DNA from: Carboxydocella sporoproducens DSM 16521
Lineage (GTDB): Bacteria > Bacillota > GCA-003054495 > Carboxydocellales > Carboxydocellaceae
Direction of reading: 5' to 3'
Assembly (NCBI RefSeq): GCF_900167165.1
Contig: NZ_FUXM01000003.1
Location: forward strand, 80,716-144,715
Length of the DNA: 64,000 nucleotides
Part shown: positions 26,706 to 35,280 of the stretch, piece after piece
Layout: every line of letters starts with the position of its first letter
Position numbering within the stretch: the stretch's first letter is position 1
Made by a program: the position numbers and the translations under genes
Notes under the pieces: generated by a model
The model's database searches: none
The model's input: only the letters and a program-made list of their open reading frames with translations
Told to the model about the DNA's origin: nothing

Positions 26706-26714
26706 TGTTATAAT
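26706..26714 (+). promoter_or_regulatory. Extended -10 promoter before the broken nuclease-like gene
   Basis: TGTTATAAT (TG at 26706, TATAAT at 26709-26714) lies 46 nt before the TTG start at 26760. The -35 region overlaps the terminator T-run and is poor. Confidence 0.45.
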
Positions 26715-26759
26715 AATGTAAAGTTATGGAGACTATTTCATTTTGTTGAGGTGATTAAT

Positions 26760-27439
26760 TTGAGTGATCCTTTTATTGAATATTCCGAGTCAATGGTAGC
26801 AACTGTTGCAAAATTATTTGCATTAGAAGGGTCAGCTAAAGAAGTAGCCATACTTGCACATGCGGTTTTAGAAGTTGTACAGACAAATTTTGACAATTGG
26901 AATGGCGGAACTTATTTTTATACTCTCTATCTGTATTTACCGTTAAACTTATACGTTCAAATAGTAGAAGAAAAAGAGAAAATCCAGAAAAGAATATATG
27001 AAAAGTTATTTTCAGTTGGAGTTCCATATAATAATCATTGTTTTGAAGAAGTTTTGATATACCCTCAGGCATCCAATGATCCAAATTGGCGTGATAAAGC
27101 AAAAGCTTGGCTGTCAGGAAAAAATATTACAAACCAAGGCAGAGTAAGATCAGATAATATCGCATCGAGAAACTGTGATGGTTTATTATTTAGATCTCAG
27201 CCAGAAATTAACTTTATTTTGTTATAATAAAGGATGGCATAATGTTAGTTGTTGAAATAGATGGAGATACAGTTCATCAAGAAACACCAGCTGAGGCACA
27301 TGCAAGGACAACAATGTTATTGCACGAGGGTGTTTACTTTGAGAGGTTAAAAGCTAGCGAATGTGAAACGGAAGAAAAAGCTTTACAGAGCGCTAAGAAA
27401 ATTATGAGTGTCTTGACGAAAATTAAATCTACCCGATAA
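26760..27439 (+). pseudogene. Broken nuclease-like gene (internal out-of-frame deletion)
   Basis: The TTG at 26760 (with GAGGTGAT upstream) opens a frame ending RSQPEINFILL at 27227. A second frame resumes as VIIKDGIMLVVEIDGDTVHQ, detectable from about 27218, and runs to 27439. Joined, the pieces look like one protein with a PD-(D/E)xK, DUF559-like C-terminal domain (SQPEI... and VVEIDGD). The stretch that should hold the PDF aspartate is missing and the frame is shifted. The gene is AT-rich, unlike its neighbours. The family assignment is tentative. Confidence 0.6.
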
Positions 27440-27484
27440 TGCTTCTTAATACTTCCAAACCGTACTAAAAATGGAGGCTCGGAC

Positions 27485-28384
27485 ATGACTAAATTGCAAG
27501 CCAGTTTGCTGGCACTTTTAGGCGGAGCCAGCTATGGCCTCTTGCCCGGTTTTGCCAAGCAGGCCTATGCCAGCGGTGTTGGCACTGGCCCCCTGACTAT
27601 GACCCAGAATTTGATTGGAGCGATCCTGCTCTGGTTGATCGCTTTGATTGCAGCTAGAGGGCAAAGCAAACCTGACCGCAGGCAAATCCTACAATTGTTG
27701 CTAACCGGGGCCCTGCCGGGTCTAACCGGTGCTTTTTATTACTGGGCCCTGGCTATGTTGCCAGCCTCGCTGGGTATCATCCTGCTTTTTCAGTTTACCT
27801 GGATAGGGGTTGGATTGGAGTGGTTGTTAACTCGAGAAAAACCGGGCCCCAGTCGCTGGTTGGCCCTGTTTTTATTAGTACCTGGTACTGTGCTGGCGGC
27901 CGGGCTTGAGGGCGGGAGCAGCCCGCAATTCCACTGGCTGGGAGTAATGCTGGGTTTTTTATCAGCTCTAACTTATACTGGTTATCTGTCTGCCGCCGGA
28001 CGGGTAGCAACCTCGGTTTCCCCCTGGGCCCGCAGCGCCTGGATTAGTACAGGTGCAACCATAACTACATCGATTTTTTTTAGTTTGTTTCTGACAGGGG
28101 ATGGAGGGGGAAAAGTGGGGGACCTGCTGCTGTATGGCGGGTTAATGGGCCTGTTTGGGGCTTTGCTGCCTACTGTTTGCTTTGCCTATGGAGTGCCGGT
28201 GATTGGCGGGGGACTGGCGGGAATACTGGGGGCAGTGGAGTTGCCGGTGGTGCTGCTGGTATCCCGGTTTTTTCTCGGGGAACCGGTTGGGCTCCGGCAA
28301 TGGCTGGGTACTATATTGATGCTTGCCGGAATCTATATCGGGGAAAAAGGTGAACATTTTTTTAAAAAAACCCTTGAATATTAG
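27485..28384 (+). CDS. EamA-family transporter
   Basis: A 299-residue protein with ten predicted helices in two EamA repeats (GGASYGLLPGFAKQAY near the start, GILGAVELPVVLLVSRFFLGE in the second). It belongs to the drug/metabolite transporter superfamily; the substrate cannot be predicted. ATG 27485 follows GGAGGCTCGGAC. It is monocistronic and full length, unlike the truncated EamA gene at 25841, and the two are only distantly similar. Confidence 0.82.
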   Translation: MTKLQASLLALLGGASYGLLPGFAKQAYASGVGTGPLTMTQNLIGAILLWLIALIAARGQSKPDRRQILQLLLTGALPGLTGAFYYWALAMLPASLGIILLFQFTWIGVGLEWLLTREKPGPSRWLALFLLVPGTVLAAGLEGGSSPQFHWLGVMLGFLSALTYTGYLSAAGRVATSVSPWARSAWISTGATITTSIFFSLFLTGDGGGKVGDLLLYGGLMGLFGALLPTVCFAYGVPVIGGGLAGILGAVELPVVLLVSRFFLGEPVGLRQWLGTILMLAGIYIGEKGEHFFKKTLEY

Positions 28385-28427
28385 GAAAAAATATGGTAAT
28401 TTTTTAGTAAAGCTTTAACTGAATAGT

Positions 28428-28498
28428 CACTCGTATAATTTTGAGGATATGGCTCAAAAGTCTCTACCGGGCAACCGTAAATTGCCCGACTACGAGTG
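28428..28498 (+). ncRNA. Purine riboswitch, guanine class
   Basis: P1 CACTCGT/ACGAGTG encloses TATAATTTTGAGGATATGG, the P2 arm, TCTACCGGGCAACCGTAAA and the P3 arm, all as in xpt-type purine aptamers. The specificity base in J3/1 is C (28490, in CCGACTACG), so guanine or hypoxanthine is expected rather than adenine. It precedes a nucleoside-type ABC transporter and xpt, known members of this regulon. A weak promoter (TTGAAT, 17 nt, TAATTT) may lie at 28374-28402. Confidence 0.95.
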
Positions 28499-28565
28499 GA
28501 ACGCATTACCAGAGGGGAAAGTCTATCTTTTTCCTGCTGGTAGTGAGCGCTAGGCGGCGGGAAAC

Positions 28566-28627
28566 CACCCGGTGCGCTGGGTTTCACTCACCTTTTTGGG
28601 AACCTCGGGCACCGGGTGATTTGTTTT
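28566..28627 (+). terminator. Terminator of the guanine riboswitch platform
   Basis: A 10-bp stem CACCCGGTGC/GCACCGGGTG (28566-28575 with 28609-28618) is followed by ATTTGTTTTTT. It lies 68 nt behind the aptamer and would end transcription when purine is bound. Confidence 0.8.
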
Positions 28628-28686
28628 TTGACGGTGGGGAGATGAGCCATTTCCGGGATAATACTGAGGGAAAGGGGAAAAGAGGA

Positions 28687-29805
28687 ATGTGGCGCAAAAT
28701 GATCGCGCTCCTGATGCTGGCCAGTATGCTGTTATTTAACCTCACGGGCTGTGGTAGCAGCAGTAAACAGGAGCAAAAAGCCGGGGAAAATAAACCGGCA
28801 GGGGACAAGCTGAAAGTGGCCTTTATCTATGTTGGACCGGTAGGGGATGCCGGCTGGACTTATGCCCATGACCAGGGACGCAAGTATTTGGAACAGCAAT
28901 TGCCTAATGTCGAAACTACCTATATTGAATCGGTGCCGGAAGGGGCCGATGCTGAACGGGTCATCACTGAGCTGGCTGAGAAAGGCAATAAAATCATTTT
29001 TGCTACCAGCTTTGGCTACATGGATGCCATGCTGAAGGTGGCACAAAAATATCCTGATGTGGTATTCCTGCATTGTTCCGGTTACAAGACCGCACCCAAT
29101 ATGGGTACCTATTTTGGCCGGATGTATCAGGCCCGCTACCTGACCGGCATGGTGGCCGGTAAAATGACCAGGAGCAATACTATCGGTTATGTGGCAGCCT
29201 TCCCCATTCCGGAGGTAATTCGCGGCATCAATGCTTTTACCCTGGGGGTAAGAAGTGTTAACCCCAATGCTAAGGTGAAAGTGGTCTGGACCAATACCTG
29301 GTATGATCCTGCCAAGGAAAAGGATGCGGCCAAGAGCTTGCTGGATGCCGGTGCGGATGTGATTGCCCAGCATCAGGATACCCCTGGACCCCAGCAAGCG
29401 GCTCAAGAAAAAGGGGTATACAGTGTCGGCTATAACAGCGATATGTCTGCCTATGCACCCAAGGCGGTGCTGACCAGTGCCGTCTGGAACTGGGGCCCCT
29501 ATTATGTCAATACTGTTAAGGCTGTAATGGAAGGCAAATGGAAGAGTGAACAATACTGGGGCCCCATGAGTGATGGGATTGTCAATCTGGCTCCTTACGG
29601 TCCTATGGTTCCTGCCGAGGTAAAGGATCTGGTGGAGAAGAAAAAGCAGGAAATTCTTTCTGGTAGCTGGGATGTTTTCACTGGCCCCATCAAGGATCAG
29701 AATGGCCAGGTACGAGTACCGGCTGGCAGCAAGATGACTGATGAGCAAATGCTTTCTTTTGACTGGTTTGTAGAAGGGGTAGAAGGTACCATTCCCAAAC
29801 AATAA
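28687..29805 (+). CDS. BMP-family nucleoside-binding lipoprotein of an ABC transporter
   Basis: Surface substrate-binding lipoprotein, 372 aa. The signal peptide ends in the lipobox LTGC (Cys20), followed by a Ser/Lys-rich linker. The BMP domain shows AFIYVGPVGDAGWTYAHDQG near residue 45 and HQDTPGPQQAAQEKG, YNSDMSAYAPKAVLTS later. Relatives (Med/BmpA/NupN) bind purine nucleosides. I chose ATG 28687 so that the signal peptide starts properly; ATG 28642 would add a charged extension. The guanine riboswitch is directly upstream. Confidence 0.9.
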   Translation: MWRKMIALLMLASMLLFNLTGCGSSSKQEQKAGENKPAGDKLKVAFIYVGPVGDAGWTYAHDQGRKYLEQQLPNVETTYIESVPEGADAERVITELAEKGNKIIFATSFGYMDAMLKVAQKYPDVVFLHCSGYKTAPNMGTYFGRMYQARYLTGMVAGKMTRSNTIGYVAAFPIPEVIRGINAFTLGVRSVNPNAKVKVVWTNTWYDPAKEKDAAKSLLDAGADVIAQHQDTPGPQQAAQEKGVYSVGYNSDMSAYAPKAVLTSAVWNWGPYYVNTVKAVMEGKWKSEQYWGPMSDGIVNLAPYGPMVPAEVKDLVEKKKQEILSGSWDVFTGPIKDQNGQVRVPAGSKMTDEQMLSFDWFVEGVEGTIPKQ

Positions 29806-29838
29806 GCAAGTTGAGGGGTGAAGGCCTGCGGGTCTTTA

Positions 29839-29869
29839 CCCCTCCTGTCGCCTGGGAGGGGCTTTTTTT
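29839..29869 (+). terminator. Intra-operon terminator just before the ABC ATPase
   Basis: A 7-bp G/C stem CCCCTCC/GGAGGGG with a 9-nt loop and seven Ts ends one base before the ATPase start codon. It likely trims read-through so that binding protein is made in excess over ATPase and permeases. Confidence 0.7.
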
Positions 29870-31390
29870 ATGGAAACTCTGGTGGAGATGAAAGGAATCT
29901 GCAAGGCTTTTCCAGGGGTAAAGGCCAATGACCATGTGAACTTCACTTTGAAAGCAGGGGAAATCCACGCCCTGCTGGGAGAAAACGGAGCGGGAAAGAG
30001 TACCCTGATGAGCATTCTCACCGGCCTGTACCGGGCCGACCAGGGGGAGATCTGGATTCGCGGCCAGAAGGTCAACTTCCGCTCTCCCCGGGATGCCATC
30101 CGGGCGGGTATAGGTATGGTCCATCAGCATTTCAAGCTGGTGGCTCCTTTTACAGTAACGGAAAATGTAGCCCTTGGTTTGCCTGGCCGGGGTTTTGGCC
30201 TGAATCTGAAGGAAATTGAGGCGAAGTTGAGCCAGTTTGCAGCTGAATACGGCCTGCTCATTCACCCACAGGCCAAAGTCTGGCAATTGTCCATAGGGGA
30301 ACAACAGCGGGTGGAAATTGTCAAGCTGTTGTTCCGGGGGGCGGATATTCTGATTCTGGACGAGCCGACAGCGGTGCTGACACCCCAGGAGGCCCAGGAG
30401 CTTTATCGCATTTTGCGGCGGATGGCTGCGGCCGGGAAAGGGATTATTGTCATTACCCACAAGATGCAAGAGGTGCTGGAACACGCTGATACCATTACGG
30501 TAATGCGGGGAGGCAGGTCTATTGCTACACTGCCGGGAGCAGAGGCCACAGAGCAAGGCCTGGCCCGATTGATGGTGGGCAAGGAACCGGACATACCGGA
30601 AATGCCCGCAGGAGCGGTACCGGGTCCGGTATTGCTGGAACTAAAGGCGGTCACTGCCCTGGGTGACCGGGGGCAACCGGCCTTGAAGCAAGTGAGTTTA
30701 ACGGTACGGGCCGGGGAGATCCTGGGGATCGCCGGTGTGGCCGGCAATGGCCAGCGGGAACTGGCAGAGGTAATTGCTGGATTAAGGCCACTCAAATCCG
30801 GTCAACTCTATCTGGCCGGGCAGGAGATGGGGACAAGTGGGCCCCGGGAGCGCATTGCCGCCGGGGTGGCCTATATTCCCGAAGACCGGCTGGGCACCGG
30901 TCTGGTACCCAATCTGGATGTGCGGGAAAACATATTGCTCAAACATTACCGTGACCAGGAATTTACCCGTGGACCCCTGATCAACTGGCAGCGCCTGTCA
31001 GAATATGCCCGTCGACTGGTTCAGGAATTTGAAGTAAAAATCTCCGACCTGACTACTCCGGTCAAAACTATGTCCGGAGGAAATTTGCAGAAACTGCTGC
31101 TGGCCCGGGAGATTTCCTCCCAGCCCCGGCTGATTGTGGCTGTTTATCCTGTCCGCGGGCTGGATATTGCTGCCACCATGGCAGTGCGGACTTTGCTTTT
31201 ACAGGCCCGGCGCCAGGGGTGTGGGGTGGTTCTGATCAGTGAGGAACTGGAAGAATTGTTCCAGCTGGCTGACCGCCTGGCGGTATTGCATGAAGGGGAA
31301 ATCACCGGTCTGGTACCGGTGCGGGAGGCCCGGATTGAAGAAATCGGCTTAATGATGGCAGGAAAGATGGTGAAGAGCGGGTGCGCCTGA
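29870..31390 (+). CDS. Nucleoside ABC transporter, dual ATPase subunit
   Basis: A 506-residue cytoplasmic protein with two ABC cassettes, as in ribose/BMP-type importers (NupO/YufO-like). Cassette 1 has Walker A LLGENGAGKSTLMS, signature SIGEQQRVEI and Walker B ILILDEPTAVLT. Cassette 2 is degenerate in Walker A (GVAGNGQRELAE) and keeps signature MSGGNLQKLLLARE; at the Walker B end it reads LIVAVYPVRGLD, as usual for this class. ATG 29870 follows the terminator T-run; its ribosome site lies in the hairpin arm (GGGAGGGG). Confidence 0.92.
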   Translation: METLVEMKGICKAFPGVKANDHVNFTLKAGEIHALLGENGAGKSTLMSILTGLYRADQGEIWIRGQKVNFRSPRDAIRAGIGMVHQHFKLVAPFTVTENVALGLPGRGFGLNLKEIEAKLSQFAAEYGLLIHPQAKVWQLSIGEQQRVEIVKLLFRGADILILDEPTAVLTPQEAQELYRILRRMAAAGKGIIVITHKMQEVLEHADTITVMRGGRSIATLPGAEATEQGLARLMVGKEPDIPEMPAGAVPGPVLLELKAVTALGDRGQPALKQVSLTVRAGEILGIAGVAGNGQRELAEVIAGLRPLKSGQLYLAGQEMGTSGPRERIAAGVAYIPEDRLGTGLVPNLDVRENILLKHYRDQEFTRGPLINWQRLSEYARRLVQEFEVKISDLTTPVKTMSGGNLQKLLLAREISSQPRLIVAVYPVRGLDIAATMAVRTLLLQARRQGCGVVLISEELEELFQLADRLAVLHEGEITGLVPVREARIEEIGLMMAGKMVKSGCA

Positions 31391-32445
31391 TTACTCTGGA
31401 GAAACGACTGACACCAATGCCTGGAGCCTTTTTTTTAGTACCAGCGGTGGCGATTCTGCTCGCTCTACTGGCAGGGGCCTGCTTTATCGCTCTGGCGGGG
31501 AAATCTCCCCTGGAGGTTTACCAGGCCATGCTGGGCGGGGCTTTTGGTTCAGCCTTCGGTCTGGCGGAGACTACAGTCAAGGCCATCCCGCTGGCTCTGT
31601 GCGCCCTGGGGGTTTCCCTGGCCTTTCGGATGCAATTGTGGAATATCGGTGCGGAAGGGCAGTTTTACATGGGAGCCATGGCGGCTACCTGGGTGGCGCT
31701 CAATTTTCCTGATGGTTCCCGCTGGCAACTGCTGCCGGCCATGCTGGTTTTAGCCTGGCTGGCCGGAGGCCTCTGGGCCCTCTTGCCCGCTATTCCGAAA
31801 GCTCTCTGGCAGGTGAATGAAACCATCACCACTCTGATGCTCAATTATGTGGCCATCCTCTGGGTGGATTATCTGGTCTTTGGGCCCTGGAAAGACCCTA
31901 AAGGCTTTAACTTCCCCCTGACTGCCACCTTTGGCCCGGGGGCGACTCTGCCCACTTTGGGGAATACCAGGATTCATGCCGGTTTTCTGCTGGCTTTGCT
32001 GGCCGCAGTGTTAATCTACCTGATTTTCCGCTATACTACCTGGGGTTTCCAGTTGAAGGTAGTAGGGGAAAGCCGGGCAGCAGCCCGTTATGCCGGAATG
32101 AGTATAACAAAAACTATTCTGTTGACAATGTTTTTCAGCGGGGCCCTGGCCGGTATTGCCGGCATGGCGGAAGTGGCTGGCATAACCCAGCGCTTGCAAC
32201 AGGGCCTATCGCCGGGCTATGGCTATTCGGCCATAATTATCGCCTGGCTGGCCCGCTTGCATCCCTTTGCCATTCTGCTGGTGGCCTTTCTGTTCGGGGG
32301 TTTGCTCTCAGGGGGCTATGCCCTGCAAACCCTGGGCCTACCTGCTGCCAGTGTCTATATGCTGCAGGGCTTGATTCTTTTCTTTGTGCTGGGCGGGGAA
32401 ATTTTTATTAACTACCGCCTGCGGATAGGAGGCAAAAAAGCATGA
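31381..32445 (+). CDS. Nucleoside ABC transporter permease 1
   Basis: A 354-residue membrane subunit of the BPD_transp_2 family (NupP/YufP-like), with about nine helices. Recognisable segments include NIGAEGQFYMGA, INYVAILWVDYL-type NYVAILW and RAARYAGMSITKTIL. The GTG start overlaps the ATPase end by 10 nt, and its stop overlaps the second permease by 4 nt, so the operon is translationally coupled. Confidence 0.9.
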   Translation: MRLITLEKRLTPMPGAFFLVPAVAILLALLAGACFIALAGKSPLEVYQAMLGGAFGSAFGLAETTVKAIPLALCALGVSLAFRMQLWNIGAEGQFYMGAMAATWVALNFPDGSRWQLLPAMLVLAWLAGGLWALLPAIPKALWQVNETITTLMLNYVAILWVDYLVFGPWKDPKGFNFPLTATFGPGATLPTLGNTRIHAGFLLALLAAVLIYLIFRYTTWGFQLKVVGESRAAARYAGMSITKTILLTMFFSGALAGIAGMAEVAGITQRLQQGLSPGYGYSAIIIAWLARLHPFAILLVAFLFGGLLSGGYALQTLGLPAASVYMLQGLILFFVLGGEIFINYRLRIGGKKA

Positions 32446-33377
32446 CCGACCAGAGTGTAGTGATCGCTATCCTGGCCACAGCTATTACCGCCGGCACCCC
32501 TATTCTCCTGGCTGCCCTGGGGGAGATTCTGGCGGAACGGGCCGGGGTCCTGAATCTGGGGGTAGAAGGGATGATGTTGCTGGGGGCTGTGAGCGGTTTT
32601 ACTGTAGCCCTGCATACCGACAACCTCTGGCTGGGCTTTGGCGCAGCCCTGCTGGCCGGAGGAGCAGGGGCCCTGGTCCATGCTTTCCTCACGGTTACTC
32701 TGAAGGCGAACCAGGTAGTCAGCGGCCTGGCCCTTACCATCTTCGGCACTGGTCTAAGCAGCTATCTGGGCAAAACTCTGGTGGGGATTCCTCTCAGGCA
32801 GACTTTTCAACCCGTGCCTGTGCCTGGCCTGAGTCAGCTGCCCTGGCTGGGACCAATCTTCTTCAACCACGATCCCCTGATTTATCTCAGTTTTGGCCTG
32901 GTACCCTTAATGGCCTGGCTCCTGTACCGGACTCGCTGGGGACTACAGCTGCGGGCAGTAGGGGAAAATCCCGCTGCGGCTGATGCGGCCGGGATCAGTG
33001 TTTCCCTTACCCGCTATCTGGCGGTTATCGGGGGCGGAATGCTGGCGGGAGCAGGCGGGGCCTATATTTCCCTGGCCTATGCTCCCAGCTGGCTGGAAAA
33101 CATGACCGCCGGCCGGGGCTGGATTGCAGTGGCGCTGGTGATCTTCGCTATGTGGGACCCCTTCAAGGCTATGCTGGGAGCTTATCTTTTCGGCGGTGTG
33201 GATGCGCTGGGATTCCGGCTGCAGACCCTGAATATTGCAGTGTCGCCCTTTTTTCTCAAGATGTTGCCCTATTTATTAACTATCCTGGTGTTGATTCTGG
33301 TCACCCGGGAGACGAAAACCAGGCGGGTGGCTACACCGGGGGCCCTGGGATTGCCCTATCACCGGGAAGAACGCTGA
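32442..33377 (+). CDS. Nucleoside ABC transporter permease 2
   Basis: A 311-residue membrane subunit (NupQ/YufQ-like) forming a heterodimeric channel with the preceding permease. ERAGVLNLGVEGMMLLGA and GENPAAADAAGISV are the conserved family stretches. The ATGA overlap with the upstream gene and the guanine riboswitch regulation of the operon support purine nucleoside uptake. It ends 12 nt before xpt. Confidence 0.9.
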   Translation: MTDQSVVIAILATAITAGTPILLAALGEILAERAGVLNLGVEGMMLLGAVSGFTVALHTDNLWLGFGAALLAGGAGALVHAFLTVTLKANQVVSGLALTIFGTGLSSYLGKTLVGIPLRQTFQPVPVPGLSQLPWLGPIFFNHDPLIYLSFGLVPLMAWLLYRTRWGLQLRAVGENPAAADAAGISVSLTRYLAVIGGGMLAGAGGAYISLAYAPSWLENMTAGRGWIAVALVIFAMWDPFKAMLGAYLFGGVDALGFRLQTLNIAVSPFFLKMLPYLLTILVLILVTRETKTRRVATPGALGLPYHREER

Positions 33378-33389
33378 TGGAAGGATGAC

Positions 33390-33965
33390 GTGGACGTGGA
33401 GCTATTGAAACAGAGGATTCGGGAGGATGGTTTACTGATCGGCAACAATATCCTGAAGGTGGATTCCTTTCTCAATCATCAGCTGGATCCGCAGTTGCTG
33501 CTGGAGCTGGGGCGGGAGTTTGCCCGGCGCTTTCGCCCGGATGGGGTGACCAAGATCCTGACGGTGGAGGCTTCCGGCATTGCCGTGGCCGTGATGGTCG
33601 GCCTGGAGCTAGGGGTGCCGGTGCTGTTTGCCAAGAAGAAGCAGCCCAGTACCCTGGTGGAGGAGGTTTATGCGGCGGAGGCCTTTTCCTTCACCAAACA
33701 GGAGCAGGTGTCGGTCTGCGTTTCCCGGCGCTATCTGACCGCTGAGGACAGGGTGCTGATTATCGATGATTTTCTGGCTCAAGGGGCGGCAGCGAAAGCG
33801 CTGGTGTCCCTGGTGGAGCAGGCCGGGGCATCCCTGGTGGGAGTGGGAGTTGTGGTGGAGAAGGCCTTCCAGCCCGGGGGCAAGGAGCTGCGCGAGGCTG
33901 GCATCCGGGTGGAGGCGCTGGCCAGGATTGGGGCGTTTACGGAAAAGGGTGTGGAGTTTGTTTAA
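33390..33965 (+). CDS. xpt: Xanthine phosphoribosyltransferase Xpt
   Basis: Cytoplasmic purine salvage enzyme converting xanthine and PRPP to XMP. The PRPP-binding motif is VLIIDDFLAQGAAAKAL (about residues 122-138), and LFAKKKQPST with the N-terminal LLKQRIREDG match Xpt. The product is 191 aa, normal. The GTG start follows GGAAGGATGAC. As the last gene of the riboswitch-controlled operon, it links uptake of purines to salvage. Confidence 0.94.
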   Translation: MDVELLKQRIREDGLLIGNNILKVDSFLNHQLDPQLLLELGREFARRFRPDGVTKILTVEASGIAVAVMVGLELGVPVLFAKKKQPSTLVEEVYAAEAFSFTKQEQVSVCVSRRYLTAEDRVLIIDDFLAQGAAAKALVSLVEQAGASLVGVGVVVEKAFQPGGKELREAGIRVEALARIGAFTEKGVEFV

Positions 33966-33967
33966 GA

Positions 33968-33993
33968 GGCAACCTGGCTGGGTTGTCTTTTTT
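33968..33993 (+). terminator. Terminator after xpt
   Basis: A 7-bp stem GGCAACC/GGTTGTC (one G-U pair) with a 6-nt loop and six Ts. Confidence 0.85.
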
Positions 33994-34081
33994 GTCTTTA
34001 TGTTACGATAGTTACAAGCGCTAAGCTGCGGAAAGTATTAGAACAGGCAGCTGACCATAAAACTTGCTAAAAATACTGACC

Positions 34082-34112
34082 CCGGGTACAATAAGGGTAC
34101 CCGGAATTTTTT
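34082..34112 (+). terminator. Terminator-like hairpin in the leader of the radical SAM gene
   Basis: An 8-bp perfect stem CCGGGTAC/GTACCCGG and six Ts end 13 nt before ATG 34126. It would terminate read-through from xpt or attenuate a short leader. No promoter was seen between it and the start, so the transcript start is either upstream or unclear. Confidence 0.7.
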
Positions 34113-34125
34113 ATGGTGAAAGACA

Positions 34126-35280
34126 ATGGCATACATCAGAATGAAAAAAGGCAAGGCTGAATATGAATATCCTGTCATCCCTGCTCCTGTACCCCATATC
34201 CTGGTAGACAGCAAAAAAGACTTACATGGATGGTGGCCGGGGAAAAGGGAATGTACAGCCGAGCGAATGTTGATTAATCCCTATAATGGCTGTACTCATG
34301 ATTGTCCTTATTGTTATGCCCATAGTTTCTGGGGCTACTTCCACCTTTATGCTACACAACGGGTGGTCACGGTTTGCCAGGATTTCGACCGGATAGTGGC
34401 CAGGCAGCTGGACTCCTTGCAGGTGGCTGCCTGTGGTTACCTTTCCCCGGTAACTGATCCTTTTCAGCCCCTGAATCGGGTGTATAAACTATCGGAGAAA
34501 ATCATCCGGGTTTTTGTAGAGCGCAATCTACCGATTGAATTCATTACCAAAAACCAGGTTACCGATGAATCCCTGGCCTGGATGAGTAAGCAACAGCATT
34601 GTTTTGGCCAGGTTTCTCTCCTCACCCCGGATGAGGATTTACGGCGCAAACTGGTACCCGGTGGAGCACCGGTGCCAGTTTTACTGGACAATCTGCGACG
34701 AATTCGGGAAGCAGGGCTATTTGCGGTAGTACGGCTGGACCCAATTTTACCGGGCCTTACTGATGACCAGGAAATGATAGAGGAGCTCTGTCAGGTAGCC
34801 AGAGCTGCTGGTGCCAGTCACCTGGTAGCTTCCTGCCTGGACATTCCTTTGGCCTTGAAAAACCGGATTTGGCAATGGATAGAGCTGTCCTGGCCCGATT
34901 TGGCCCAATACTGGGCTCGCCTCTATAATGAGCGAATTGGTGCCAGCTGGCACGCTGATCTGGGCTATCGTCGGGAACTTTTCAACAGGGTAAAAAAAGC
35001 GGCCTTGAAGCATGGCCTCAGTTTCGCTCTCTGTATGGAATATCGGCCTGATGGCCAGGGGTTAAATCGGGAGTTTGCCACTACCCGTAATTGCGAAGGC
35101 ATCGATATTCCAATCTATATCCGCCGTGGGCAGCACTTTGAACCGGTAGCCTGTGATGGAGCGTGCTTAACCTGCCAGCAACCTGTTTGCGGGCTGCCGG
35201 AACTGGCCGGAGGGGGAGCCTGGAAATTGAAGGATTACCGGCGCTGGAGCCGAATCATAAGTCAGGAGGATGAAATATGA
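34126..35280 (+). CDS. Radical SAM protein, SplB-like
   Basis: A 384-residue cytoplasmic iron-sulfur enzyme. The radical SAM cluster motif is CTHDCPYCYAH (about residues 57-67, CX3CX2C). The N-terminal INPYNGC context and the SPVTDPFQPLNRVYKLSEK stretch match spore photoproduct lyase-related proteins. A C-terminal Cys-rich knuckle (CDGACLTCQQPVC) could bind a second metal centre. It is not SplB itself by context, and its substrate is unknown. It is coupled by an ATGA overlap to the exporter gene. Confidence 0.85.
   Translation: MAYIRMKKGKAEYEYPVIPAPVPHILVDSKKDLHGWWPGKRECTAERMLINPYNGCTHDCPYCYAHSFWGYFHLYATQRVVTVCQDFDRIVARQLDSLQVAACGYLSPVTDPFQPLNRVYKLSEKIIRVFVERNLPIEFITKNQVTDESLAWMSKQQHCFGQVSLLTPDEDLRRKLVPGGAPVPVLLDNLRRIREAGLFAVVRLDPILPGLTDDQEMIEELCQVARAAGASHLVASCLDIPLALKNRIWQWIELSWPDLAQYWARLYNERIGASWHADLGYRRELFNRVKKAALKHGLSFALCMEYRPDGQGLNREFATTRNCEGIDIPIYIRRGQHFEPVACDGACLTCQQPVCGLPELAGGGAWKLKDYRRWSRIISQEDEI

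Noticed and set aside
28732..29802. 356-codon minus-strand frame over the BMP lipoprotein gene
   Set aside because: Shadow of a well-supported gene; Cys/His-rich low-complexity translation with no domain.
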